The notes under the pieces: model-generated | Database searches by the model: none | What the model was told of the DNA's origin: nothing | Seen by the model: only the letters and a program-made list of their open reading frames with translations | Part shown: positions 7,400-15,421 of the stretch, one piece after another | Position numbering within the stretch: position 1 is the stretch's first letter | Layout: each line of letters begins with the position of its first letter | Position numbers and translations under genes: made by a program | Source: Massilia sp. YIM B02763 | GTDB lineage: Bacteria; Pseudomonadota; Gammaproteobacteria; Burkholderiales; Burkholderiaceae_D | Assembly (NCBI RefSeq): GCF_030412015.1 | Contig: NZ_JASNRD010000028.1 | Location: 14,406-50,536, forward strand | DNA: 36,131 bases | Direction: 5' to 3'

Positions 7400-8729
7400 T
7401 CGCATCCGCCTCCTCATGTACCTCGCTTGCCATCGGCCTTGCCGTCGACCGCCCCAGGGCCGCCTCCAGCCGCGCGATGGCGGCGTCGCGCCGCTTGCGC
7501 AGCGTCGGCAGCGATACCCGGGCCAGCGCCGCCAGCTGCTGCATGGTCGGCAATTCGCCGGTGGCCGGATCGCGCCAGCCGTCCGGATAGGACTCGTCGC
7601 CCGGCCCCAGCAGTTTCGCATACACGGCCAGCCGTACCGGCACGCCGTCCTGCGCCAGCAGGCGCTCGGCCGGGCCCAGCGCGCCGGCCGGCTGGCCCGC
7701 CGCTTCCATGAAGCCGGGGGGCAGTGAAACGGACAGCGCCAGCGCCGGCCAGGCCGGGTCGACGACGGCAGGCGCCGGGCTCTCGTCCAGCGCGGGTTCC
7801 GCCACGTCGAGCGCGTCCTGCGCGGCTTCCAGGATGCGGTCCGGGCCGGGGATCGCGGCCTCCTGCGACTCCTGGATGACGCGCCAGTAATCTTCCACCC
7901 AGACGGACGCATCGTCCAGGTCCTGCAGCCAATCCTGGTCGCGATTCGCCGACAAGGCCTCGTACTCGCCGATCTCGCGCAACATCGCGCCGATCTTGTC
8001 GGGACTCGTCTTCAGGCTCGCGAAGCGCTTGGAGCGGGTATGCAGGGGGCCGGGCGCGCCGCCGAAGTCCTGCAATGTCTCGCTCCAGCGCAGGATCCAC
8101 TCGGGACGGCAGTCGGCGATGGAGCGCAACTGGCGCACCTCGATCGGGGCGATGCCGGCCGGGATGTCGCGGCCCAGGATGGCGCCGACCTGGGCGCGGT
8201 GCTGCTCCCAGGCGGCGAACAGGCGCGCCAGTTCGCCGTACGCGGTGTCCAGCATCCGGTAGGCATACATGCGGTTCGGGCTGCACGCGCGGCCGCAGGC
8301 GGCCTGGTAGTTGTCGGCATCGACCTTGTCGCGCAGCTGCGCATACATGTCGTTCACCTTCTTGCGTAGCAGTCCCTCGCCGGCCGCGCCCCAGAACGCC
8401 GGGTCGCGTTCGGTTTCTCCCGCCACGGCGGCGCAGAACGCCTCCCAGTCGCCCTGCCTGGCCTGCAATTCGAACAACAGGTCCGTCGCCAGCTCCAGCA
8501 CGGTGTCGCCGTAACCGTTGCCGGCGGCCTGGGCACGGCCGCCCGCGCGCAATGCGTGCAACTGCACGCTTGCCGCGTCCACGTAATCGTCCAGCAGGGC
8601 GGCGCGAGCTTCCGGGTCGCGCAGGCGCGCGGGATCGCAGCCGCGCAAGGCGGCCAGCGAACACTGCCCCAGCAGCTTGCGCACTTCTTCCCAACCAGGT
8701 TCCTGGTACCGGGTGCCCGGCAAACGCAT
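7392..8729 (-). CDS. Hypothetical protein with C-terminal helix-turn-helix-like segment, first gene of kinase operon
   Basis: 445 aa. Most of the protein (residues 1-350) is predicted helical with several conserved-looking aromatic and Cys positions (K-K-V-N-D-M-Y-A-Q-L; A-C-G-R-A-C; N-R-M-Y-A-Y-R-M-L), and an acidic patch D-Q-D-W-L-Q-D-L-D-D. Residues about 395-430 read L-P-T-M-Q-Q-L-A-A-L-A-R-V-S-L-P-T-L-R-K-R-R-D-A-A, which fits a sigma region 4 or LuxR-like helix-turn-helix. That suggests DNA binding, perhaps autoregulation of the operon (inference). The start ATG 8729 follows a purine-rich AGAGGGAAGT. No close named family is recognised for the main domain. Confidence 0.75.
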   Translation of the reverse strand: MRLPGTRYQEPGWEEVRKLLGQCSLAALRGCDPARLRDPEARAALLDDYVDAASVQLHALRAGGRAQAAGNGYGDTVLELATDLLFELQARQGDWEAFCAAVAGETERDPAFWGAAGEGLLRKKVNDMYAQLRDKVDADNYQAACGRACSPNRMYAYRMLDTAYGELARLFAAWEQHRAQVGAILGRDIPAGIAPIEVRQLRSIADCRPEWILRWSETLQDFGGAPGPLHTRSKRFASLKTSPDKIGAMLREIGEYEALSANRDQDWLQDLDDASVWVEDYWRVIQESQEAAIPGPDRILEAAQDALDVAEPALDESPAPAVVDPAWPALALSVSLPPGFMEAAGQPAGALGPAERLLAQDGVPVRLAVYAKLLGPGDESYPDGWRDPATGELPTMQQLAALARVSLPTLRKRRDAAIARLEAALGRSTARPMASEVHEEADANG

Positions 8730-8746
8730 ACTTCCCTCTTCGATGT

Positions 8747-8764
8747 GCCGGCGGTGGCGCCGGC
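8747..8764. promoter_or_regulatory. Hairpin in the 5' leader of the kinase operon
   Basis: A perfect 7-bp inverted repeat (GCCGGCG / CGCCGGC with a 4-base loop) lies 18-35 bases upstream of the first operon gene (minus strand). The 107-base gap 8730-8836 otherwise shows no clear -35/-10 pair for the minus strand, so the operon may also be read through from the transpeptidase gene upstream. The hairpin is too close to the start to be a terminator with a T-tract; a leader element or chance GC-rich pairing are both possible. Confidence 0.35.
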
Positions 8765-8836
8765 CTGACTGACTTGCGTGAATCCTTTCACTAAATCATG
8801 CCACACAAACACATCGTCGAGGCGCGCAGCTGACGC

Positions 8837-11800
8837 TTATTTACCCGTCAATTCTCCCTTATGCGCGCGCTGCGCCATCCAGCGCAGCATCGACGCCGCC
8901 ACCGGCGCCGCATGCCCGCCGCCCGTGCCCTCGGAACGGCTGACGAAGACGGCGACGGCCAGCCGGTGCGGCTGGTCCGGCAGGCTATGGGGTTCGAGCC
9001 AGCCCGTGAACCAGACGGTGGCCAGGTCGCCGTCGCCGATGGGGGCCGTGCCCGTCTTGCCGGACAGGCCGCGGCGCACGCCTTCCAGGTCGGCGCCGCG
9101 GAAGGCGCCGGACGCCGTGCCGGCGTCGACGACACCCTTCATGCCGGCGCGGATGCGGTCCAGGCGCACGCCCAGCGCCGCTCCCTTGCGGGGCGCCGCC
9201 GCCTGGCCGTCGAGCTCCGCCAGCAGCCGGGGCACCACGGCGCGGCCCCCGCCGACGGCGCCGGCGACGAGCGCCATCTGCAGCGGCGTCGCCTGCATGC
9301 GCAGGCCGATCGCCATCTGGCGCAACTCGTGGCGCGTATGCACGGGGTCGATGCCGGCCGCGCTGGCCTGCAACGCGTCCCAGGCCGACCAGCGGTAGTC
9401 CGGCGGCAGCAGGCCGCCGTCCAGGCGCAGCGCCGCGCCGAAGCCCAGCCGGCGCGCCATGGCGACGATTGGACGGACCTCATCCAGGCTGCCCGGCTCC
9501 AGCGGCTGCAGGTCCGGCACGCCGCCGTCCGGCTTGCCGAGCAGGCTGCGGTCGGACAGCTCCCCGCTCCAGGCGAACCAGGTATTCAGGCTGTAGGTCA
9601 GCGCCTGGGCCAGCCCGAGGCGGCCGTCCTGGGCGCGCCGGTCGAGCCCCTGGTCGCGGAAGTTCGTGATCTTCGCGCCCTGGTCCAGCGGATAGACGGG
9701 AGCGTCCGTACGGAAGGCGTAGCCGCGGCGCGCGGCCAGGCCGTTGATGGCTGGCAGCGGCAGGCCGTCCAGCAGCGCATCCAGTTCGCGGTCGCGCTTG
9801 GCAGCCAGCTCCAGGCCCAGCGCGCTGACGATCTTGAACGTCGAGCCGGGACTGCGTTCGGCGCCGCCGTCGTGCTGCCAGGCCGGCAGGCGCAGCGGAC
9901 TCGCGGCGGGGTCGATGCGGTCGAAGTCGCGCGCCTCGCGCCAGTTGGCGGCATCGACGCGGCCGTTGCCGGCGCCCGCCGCGGCCAGGATGTCGCCCGT
10001 TTCCGTGTCCAGCACGACGACACCGGCCTGGCGCCCGGCCGGCACCGCGCCGGCGCCGCCGCAGGCCTTGCCGTCCCAGCGGCCGCCGCGCAGGCCGATG
10101 CAGTCCAGCGCGTCGTGGGCGGCACGCTGCAGGTCCAGGTCGAGCGTCAGACGGGCCTCGTGGCGCGCGCCGCGCAGGCGTCCCAGCATGCCGGCCACGC
10201 CGCCTTCCTGGCCCGCGTGCACGCCCAGCAGCGTGGCCAGGCCCGCGTCGCGCGCCGCATCCGTTGGCACGCCGTCGCGCCACAGGGGCTGGCCGTTGCG
10301 GTCGGCCAGCGCCACGTCCGCCGTCGCGGGCCGGGCCGTGCCGGCGCCGATGGGCAGCGCTTGCCATGCCAGGCGCCCATTCTTGACGGCCAGGTGGCGG
10401 TAGCGGGCGTCGCCCGGCGTCGCCAGCGCGTCCATGCCGAGCGGCGCGACGTCCAGCACGATCTCGCGCCCGCCGGCTTCCGGCACCAGGTCGAGCACCT
10501 GCACCTCGTCCGGACGGCGGCAGGCGCGCCCGTCGCAGGCGGGCGCCGGCGCGCCGCGCAGCTGCGCGCCCTGCACGCCCAGCAGGCGACCGGCCAGCAT
10601 CAGGCGCACCGCTTGCGCACCGTCCGGCTGCAGGCGCAGCCGGGCCGCGCTGCTGGCCGCCGGCCAGGACGCGACGCGCCGCCACGGCGCCCAGCCCTGC
10701 GGCAGGCGCGCGAACAGCCGGGCCGCGGCCGCCGGCATGTCGTCGGCCACCGTCACCGGCATGGCGTCGCGCCGCTGGGCGTCGCCCGATGCTTCGGCAC
10801 GGGCGGCGAGCGGGCGGCCGGCGCTCGTCCGCCACGCCAGCAGGCGGCGCTCGCCGTTGAAGATGCGCACCTGTTCGCGCACGTAGGCGCCGTCGGCGCG
10901 GCGGTACAGCTGTTCCAGCAGGCGCTTCGCCTCGTCGTCGACGGCGACGCCTTCCCACGCCTTCGGATCCTGCGCGCGCCAGGCTGCAAGGTCCGGCGGC
11001 GCCAGTTCGGCCAGGCCGCCGGCATCGAGCCGCACGAGGCCGCGCGCGCTGAGGCGCTCGAACAGCTGCTGGTCTTCGCGCGCGGCCGGGGCGGCGCCCG
11101 GCACGCGCCAGTCGCCTGGCGCCAGCCAGGTCTCGAGGGGCGCGCCGGCGGCGGGCAAGGCCGTCACCAGCGCGCGTGCCGAAGCAGTGTCGGACGGCGC
11201 CGGGCGATACAGCTGGAAGACGATCTCCCCGGCGGTCGGGCAGGTGCGGCTGGCGTGGCGCGCGATGCGCAGCGCACGGTCGCCCCACAGCAGCCAGCCG
11301 CCCGTGCCCAGCGCGGCCTCGCCGTTCGGCGCCGCGGCCAGGGGGGTGCCGCCGCCCAGCCACCGCGCCGCTTGCCCCTCCCAGCGCAGGTCCAGGCCGC
11401 GCGCGCCAGGCTGGCGGAAGTCGGGCGCAGCCCAGCCGGAGACAAGGACGCGCGGCATCGGATCGCTGGCCAGCACGATGTTGCGCAGCGCGACAGGATT
11501 GGCCGCCACGGCGTTGCGGGCCGCCAGCGCCGCCACGTCGTCGAAGCGCCAGCCGGCGCGCAGGGCCAGCAGCCGCCCGGGACGCGAGGGATCGAGCATC
11601 TGCGTGCACAAATCGATGCGCTGCGCCGGCTCGGCTTGCATGCCGGACAGGATCAGCAGCGTCGTGCCGCCATGCGTCCGCACCTGGATGCCAGCGCCCT
11701 CCGGTACCGTGAAGGCGACGCCCGGCAGTACCGGCTGGAAGGCGGCCAGGCGCGCATCGACTTCGGCCGCGGCGCCCGCCGCGCCCGCGAGCCAGCGCGC

Positions 11801-12022
11801 ATGAAGGGCGATGACGACGGCGCCGGCGATGGCCAGCAACGCGCAGGCGGCCGTCAACCAGCCCAGCGGCGACGGCCACGCCATGCGCCAGCCACGATGC
11901 GCGCCGAGTTGGACCGGGCGGCTCCCGCGCGTCCCCGCACGCAGGTTGCGCGCGCGCCGCCAGCGCGTACGGTTGGCCGCCAGGGCCTCGACTACCGCTC
12001 CGATCATCCGTCCTCTCCCCAT
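8837..12022 (-). CDS. Penicillin-binding-protein transpeptidase with a large unique N-terminal periplasmic region
   Basis: 1061 aa. A basic cytoplasmic start is followed by one membrane anchor (about residues 50-75, GWLTAACALLAIAGAVVIAL), then about 540 residues of periplasmic sequence I do not recognise, containing Cys pairs (CTQM, CPTAGE, CDGRACRR). The transpeptidase domain fills roughly residues 620-1050: it opens with L-D-L-D-L-Q-R-A-A-H-D-A-L, then the nucleophile SxxK box SPGSTFK (about 725), SLN (about 809) and KTGT (about 986), all intact. Family members crosslink peptidoglycan. Class B enzymes are normally 550-750 aa, so this is unusually long, and no glycosyltransferase motifs are visible. 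The start could be ATG 12022 (AGGGG 8 bases upstream) or ATG 12007. It lies on the same strand and 107 bases upstream of the kinase operon. Confidence 0.88.
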   Translation of the reverse strand: MGRGRMIGAVVEALAANRTRWRRARNLRAGTRGSRPVQLGAHRGWRMAWPSPLGWLTAACALLAIAGAVVIALHARWLAGAAGAAAEVDARLAAFQPVLPGVAFTVPEGAGIQVRTHGGTTLLILSGMQAEPAQRIDLCTQMLDPSRPGRLLALRAGWRFDDVAALAARNAVAANPVALRNIVLASDPMPRVLVSGWAAPDFRQPGARGLDLRWEGQAARWLGGGTPLAAAPNGEAALGTGGWLLWGDRALRIARHASRTCPTAGEIVFQLYRPAPSDTASARALVTALPAAGAPLETWLAPGDWRVPGAAPAAREDQQLFERLSARGLVRLDAGGLAELAPPDLAAWRAQDPKAWEGVAVDDEAKRLLEQLYRRADGAYVREQVRIFNGERRLLAWRTSAGRPLAARAEASGDAQRRDAMPVTVADDMPAAAARLFARLPQGWAPWRRVASWPAASSAARLRLQPDGAQAVRLMLAGRLLGVQGAQLRGAPAPACDGRACRRPDEVQVLDLVPEAGGREIVLDVAPLGMDALATPGDARYRHLAVKNGRLAWQALPIGAGTARPATADVALADRNGQPLWRDGVPTDAARDAGLATLLGVHAGQEGGVAGMLGRLRGARHEARLTLDLDLQRAAHDALDCIGLRGGRWDGKACGGAGAVPAGRQAGVVVLDTETGDILAAAGAGNGRVDAANWREARDFDRIDPAASPLRLPAWQHDGGAERSPGSTFKIVSALGLELAAKRDRELDALLDGLPLPAINGLAARRGYAFRTDAPVYPLDQGAKITNFRDQGLDRRAQDGRLGLAQALTYSLNTWFAWSGELSDRSLLGKPDGGVPDLQPLEPGSLDEVRPIVAMARRLGFGAALRLDGGLLPPDYRWSAWDALQASAAGIDPVHTRHELRQMAIGLRMQATPLQMALVAGAVGGGRAVVPRLLAELDGQAAAPRKGAALGVRLDRIRAGMKGVVDAGTASGAFRGADLEGVRRGLSGKTGTAPIGDGDLATVWFTGWLEPHSLPDQPHRLAVAVFVSRSEGTGGGHAAPVAASMLRWMAQRAHKGELTGK

Positions 12023-12073
12023 GGGTGTTTCCCCTGCCTAGCCGGGGGACGCCGAAAAGGCGGGCCGAACAAA

Positions 12074-12102
12074 CTCGTATCAGATGTAAGTAGTTGCTTC
12101 AA
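12074..12102 (-). promoter_or_regulatory. Candidate sigma-70 promoter for the transpeptidase gene
   Basis: On the minus strand TTGAAG (12102-12097) is followed after exactly 17 bases by TACGAG (12079-12074), preceded by TG one base upstream (extended -10). It lies about 50 bases before the start at 12022. Matches are partial (4/6 and 3/6), but spacing and position fit. Confidence 0.4.
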
Positions 12103-12106
12103 CAGG

Positions 12107-12134
12107 CTTTTTTCACGGCGGACCACGCTATAGT
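12107..12134 (+). promoter_or_regulatory. Candidate promoter for the WxxGxW/TSP3 repeat gene
   Basis: A good -10 box TATAGT at 12129-12134 lies 35 bases upstream of the ATG at 12169. The -35 position (12107-12112, 16-base spacing) holds only a T-rich CTTTTT, so activation may be needed or the -35 is weak. It overlaps the region holding the divergent transpeptidase promoter. Confidence 0.45.
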
Positions 12135-12168
12135 GAAGCCATCGGAATCCCGGTTTTTGGAGACAGAC

Positions 12169-12708
12169 ATGAAACCCTTCGCACTTGCCGCCCTGATCGC
12201 CGTCGGCGCCGTCGCCGCCCCGCTCCCCGCGTTGGCCCACGCCGACGTCAGCCTGTTCGTATCGACCGCGCCGCCCGCGCCGCTGTATGAAGTCGTGCCG
12301 GCGCCGCGCCGCGGCTACGTCTGGGCGCCAGGCCACTGGGAGTGGAACGGCCGTCGCCACGTGTGGTCGCGCGGCGTGTGGGTCGTCGAACGCCCGGGCT
12401 ATGCCTACAGCGCGCCGGTCTGGTACCGGTCGAACGGCGGCTGGGCGATGCGCCCCGCGGCCTGGACGCCCTACGGCCGGGATCGCGACCGCGACGGCGT
12501 GCCGGACCGCTTCGAACGCCGCTACGACGGCCCGCGCTACGGCTACGACCGTCCGGTCTACCGCGACCGCTACGACCGCTACGGCCGTCCGGGCGGCCGC
12601 CACGACGAGGACCGCGACGGCATCCCGAACCGCTACGACCGCGATCGCGATGGCGACGGCGTACCGAACCGCTACGACCACCGGCCCGACAATGCGTGGC
12701 GCCGTTGA
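12169..12708 (+). CDS. Exported WxxGxW-repeat protein with C-terminal TSP3-like Asp-rich repeats
   Basis: 179 aa from ATG 12169, with GGAGA six bases upstream. A signal peptide is clear (MKPFALAALIAVGAVAAPLPALAHA, cleaved after the AHA). The mature start contains G-Y-V-W-A-P-G-H-W-E-W, R-H-V-W-S-R-G-V-W-V and related blocks, the YXWGQW/WxxGxW pattern of many small betaproteobacterial envelope proteins. From about residue 105 the protein switches to D-x-D-x-D-G-(V/I)-P-(D/N)-R-(F/Y) units (three copies), the thrombospondin type-3 calcium-binding pattern, with Arg/Tyr-rich spacers. It is likely periplasmic or outer-membrane associated, with Ca-dependent folding of the tail (inference from repeat type). 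It is followed by a strong terminator and so is transcribed alone. Confidence 0.88.
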   Translation: MKPFALAALIAVGAVAAPLPALAHADVSLFVSTAPPAPLYEVVPAPRRGYVWAPGHWEWNGRRHVWSRGVWVVERPGYAYSAPVWYRSNGGWAMRPAAWTPYGRDRDRDGVPDRFERRYDGPRYGYDRPVYRDRYDRYGRPGGRHDEDRDGIPNRYDRDRDGDGVPNRYDHRPDNAWRR

Positions 12709-12728
12709 TTCGCAGGCCGGTCCCCTCG

Positions 12729-12750
12729 AAAGCGCCTCCGGGCGCTTTTT
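12729..12750 (+). terminator. Rho-independent terminator
   Basis: An 8-bp perfect stem (AAAGCGCC / GGCGCTTT), 4-base loop TCCG, and a run of five T (12746-12750), 20 bases after the stop of the WxxGxW gene. The A-run on the left arm makes it potentially bidirectional. Confidence 0.85.
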
Positions 12751-12793
12751 CGCATTCTGGCGGGCTGGCGCTGAAATCGGGTATCCTTCCGGC

Positions 12794-13483
12794 ATGAACG
12801 ATGTCGTCGACGAACAGGATCTCGCCCAAGCCGCCTATAAAAGCGAGCGCACGGCCAGCCGCCGCCTGGCGCGCACGCTGGGCCTTAGCGAAGCGGAAGC
12901 GCTCAAGCGCACGCTGGAGACGAGCGCCGGCAAGGCGGGCCTCCCCGCCCTGCTGGCCGAGCGCGCCCTGGTGCGCGCGCGCGACGCCGAACGCGCGTCC
13001 GCACGGGCGCTGCTCCGCGCCGCCGCCAAGGCCAGGCGCGATGCCCGGCATGCGGGCCGGCCGACGGCCTGGCGCGCCTGGTTCGACGGCTCCGCGCGCC
13101 CGAACCCGGGCCGCTGCGGCATCGGCGCGCTGCTGACGGGGCCGGACGGATTCTCCGTCGAGATCGCGCGCGACGTCGGCCATGGCAACAGCAGCGAAGC
13201 GGAATATGCGGCGCTGGTCGCCGTGCTGGAAGCGGCGCTGGAGCATGGCGCTGCCGACCTCACCATCTACGGCGACAGCCGCGTCGTGATCGACGACGTG
13301 GCGGCCCCCGACGCCATGGCCGCTCCCGTGCTGGCCGCCTGGCGCATCAGGGCGCAAGCCCTGCTCGCGCGCCTGCCGCAGGCGACGCTGCGCTGGGTGC
13401 CGCGCCACAGGAACCTCGATGCCGACGCGCTGTCGCAACGCGCGCTGGAACGCACCCTCACCACCCAATCCGATGCAGACTGA
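12794..13483 (+). CDS. RNase H-like (ribonuclease HI family) protein with N-terminal helical extension
   Basis: 229 aa from ATG 12794. Residues 1-95 are helical, Arg/Ala-rich and probably nucleic-acid contacting. Residues 96-220 form an RNase H fold with the four acidic catalytic positions: Asp in FDGSARPNPG, Glu in SSEAEYAAL, Asp in YGDSRVVID, and a final Asp in NLDADALS. Enzymes of this type cut RNA in RNA:DNA hybrids. This is the shorter, RnhA-related branch (COG0328-like) rather than the classic 155-aa housekeeping enzyme. It overlaps the following HD-domain gene by 11 bases, suggesting co-translation. A terminator lies just before it, so its promoter must be in 12751-12793, where I see no strong consensus. 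Confidence 0.88.
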   Translation: MNDVVDEQDLAQAAYKSERTASRRLARTLGLSEAEALKRTLETSAGKAGLPALLAERALVRARDAERASARALLRAAAKARRDARHAGRPTAWRAWFDGSARPNPGRCGIGALLTGPDGFSVEIARDVGHGNSSEAEYAALVAVLEAALEHGAADLTIYGDSRVVIDDVAAPDAMAAPVLAAWRIRAQALLARLPQATLRWVPRHRNLDADALSQRALERTLTTQSDAD

Positions 13484-14120
13484 ACTCGACACCTGGCAGC
13501 CGCGCCTGGCCGCCATCGCCAGGAGCGCTGCCGGCGACGACGGCGCCCATGACGCCAGCCACCTGGAACGCGTGCGGCGCAATGCCGAGGCGATCATGGA
13601 ACACTACCCGCACGCCGACCGCCTCGTCGTGCTGGCCGCCTGCTACCTGCACGATCTCGTCAACCTGGAAAAGAACGACCCGCGCCGCGCCCAGGCGTCC
13701 ACGCTGTCGGCCGACCTGGCGCGGCGCCTGCTGGCCGAGCAGGGGTTCCAGCCCGACCGGCTCGATGCCGTCGCCCACGCGATCGCGGCGCACAGCTTTT
13801 CGGCGGGGATTCCGGCCGAGACGCTGGAAGCGAAGATCGTGCAGGATGCCGACCGCCTCGACGGCCTGGGCGCCGTGGGCCTGGCGCGCATGTTCTATAT
13901 CGCCGGGCGGATGGGCAGCAGCCTGGCGCACGGCAGCGATCCGCTCGCGCGGGACCGTCCGCTCGACGACAAGCGCTATGCGCTCGACCACATCCCCGTG
14001 AAGCTGGCGCTGTTGCCGGGCATGATGCAGACGGACGCGGGGCGCGCCCTGGCCGAGGCGCGGCTGGCGCTGCTGGAAACGTTCCGGGCCACGTTCGCCG
14101 CGGAATGGAGCGGGACCTAG
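13473..14120 (+). CDS. HD-domain phosphohydrolase
   Basis: 215 aa from ATG 13473, inside the end of the RNase H-like gene (11-base overlap). The HD signature is complete: His in D-A-S-H-L-E-R-V (about residue 28), the H-D doublet in CYLHDLVNL (about 63-64), a further His in A-I-A-A-H-S-F, and Asp in V-Q-D-A-D-R-L-D-G. This matches the COG1418/YedJ-type soluble hydrolases that act on phosphate esters or nucleotides with divalent metal; the exact substrate is unknown. Translational coupling to an RNase H-like enzyme may hint at nucleotide or nucleic acid salvage (inference). Confidence 0.88.
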   Translation: MQTELDTWQPRLAAIARSAAGDDGAHDASHLERVRRNAEAIMEHYPHADRLVVLAACYLHDLVNLEKNDPRRAQASTLSADLARRLLAEQGFQPDRLDAVAHAIAAHSFSAGIPAETLEAKIVQDADRLDGLGAVGLARMFYIAGRMGSSLAHGSDPLARDRPLDDKRYALDHIPVKLALLPGMMQTDAGRALAEARLALLETFRATFAAEWSGT

Positions 14121-14144
14121 GCGCCTCGCGTCCTTCATGTCTTT

Positions 14145-14161
14145 GTAGCAATCAGTGCTAC
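14145..14161. promoter_or_regulatory. Operator-like dyad upstream of the MFS gene
   Basis: GTAGCA-N5-TGCTAC is a perfect 6-bp inverted repeat centred about 42 bases before the ATG of the MFS transporter. Short dyads like this are typical operators of TetR/MarR/ArsR-type repressors of efflux genes. No regulator gene is adjacent, so the binding protein is unknown. Confidence 0.45.
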
Positions 14162-14194
14162 CATGGGAATCCGTCTCCCGCGAGAAGCCTTCCC

Positions 14195-15421
14195 ATGACC
14201 AGCAGCGCGACCCTGGCCAAACCGCCGTCCGGCAACCTGAACTTCGTCCTGATCTGCGTATTCGTCGACATGCTCGGCATCGGCCTCATCGTGCCCGTGC
14301 TGCCGGCCCTGGTGGGCGAATACGTGCACGGCCGCGAGCAGCAGGCCTTGTGGTATGGCGTCATGGGCGCCGTGTTCGGGCTGATGCAATTCCTGTGCAT
14401 GCCGATGGTCGGCGCGCTGAGCGACCGCATCGGGCGCCGCGCCGTGCTGCTGTACTCGATGGCCGGCATGTGCATCAACTTCCTCAGCACGGCCTGGGCG
14501 CCGAGCCTCGCGTGGCTGTTCATCGGCCGCGTGATCGGCGGCGCCTCGTCGGCCAGCATGTCGGTGGCCTCCGCGTACGCGTCCGACGTTTCGACGCCGG
14601 AAAACCGCGCGAAAAGCTTCGGCAAGATCGGCGCCGCCTTCGGCCTGGGCTTCGTCTGCGGCCCCGTGCTGGGCGGCCTGCTCGGCAACCAGGACCTGCA
14701 CCTGCCTTTCTACATCGCCGCCGCGCTGTCGGCCGCGAACTTCGTCTACGGCTGGCTGGCGGTGCCGGAATCGCTGCCGCCGGAACGCCGCTCGGCGTTC
14801 GCCTGGCATCGCATCAATCCCTTCGCCGCGCTGCTGCGCCTGGCGCGCCGCACCGACATCCGCGCCCTGCTCGCGTGCTACACGCTGCTGCAGTTCGCCC
14901 AGATGATGCTGCAGTCGACGTGGGTGCTGTACACGACCTTCCGCTTCGCCTGGGGCCCGCGCGAGAACGGCCTGTCGCTGTTCTGCGTGGGCGTGTGCTC
15001 GATCGCCGTGCAGGCCGGCCTGCTGTCGCTGCTGATCCGGCGCTTCGGCGAGGTGCGCCTCACCTTGCTGGGCCTGGGCTCGGGCGCCATTACCTACCTG
15101 CTGTACGGCCTCGCCACGCGCGGCTGGATGATGTACGTGTTCATCCTGTGTAACGTGCTCGCGTTCGCGGCCGGCCCGGCGCTGCAGAGCATCCTGTCCA
15201 AGACGACGGAGGCCCGTGCCCAGGGCGAGCTGATGGGCTCCCTGCAATCGATCGCCAGCCTGGGCCTGGTCCTGATGCCGCTGCTGGGCAGCACCATCCT
15301 CGGCGCCGCCAGCCACCTGCCGCCGCAGGACTGGCGCGTGGGCGGCACCTTCTTCCTGTGCGCGGCGATGCAGGCCGCGGCACTGCTCGCGGCACGCCAC
15401 CACTTCCGCGCCAGGGCGTGA
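14195..15421 (+). CDS. MFS transporter, DHA1/TetA-like
   Basis: 408 aa from ATG 14195. Twelve hydrophobic segments are visible. TM1 reads F-V-D-M-L-G-I-G-L-I-V-P-V-L-P, typical of TetA/DHA1 drug:proton antiporters, and the loop 2-3 motif A is G-A-L-S-D-R-I-G-R-R (about residue 80). Motif C-like G-P-V-L-G-G in TM5 is also present (C-G-P-V-L-G-G-L). It probably exports a small molecule driven by the proton gradient in the inner membrane; the substrate is not predictable. Its TGA stop overlaps the GTG start of the EamA gene (GTGA), indicating an operon. An operator-like dyad lies upstream. Confidence 0.9.
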   Translation: MTSSATLAKPPSGNLNFVLICVFVDMLGIGLIVPVLPALVGEYVHGREQQALWYGVMGAVFGLMQFLCMPMVGALSDRIGRRAVLLYSMAGMCINFLSTAWAPSLAWLFIGRVIGGASSASMSVASAYASDVSTPENRAKSFGKIGAAFGLGFVCGPVLGGLLGNQDLHLPFYIAAALSAANFVYGWLAVPESLPPERRSAFAWHRINPFAALLRLARRTDIRALLACYTLLQFAQMMLQSTWVLYTTFRFAWGPRENGLSLFCVGVCSIAVQAGLLSLLIRRFGEVRLTLLGLGSGAITYLLYGLATRGWMMYVFILCNVLAFAAGPALQSILSKTTEARAQGELMGSLQSIASLGLVLMPLLGSTILGAASHLPPQDWRVGGTFFLCAAMQAAALLAARHHFRARA

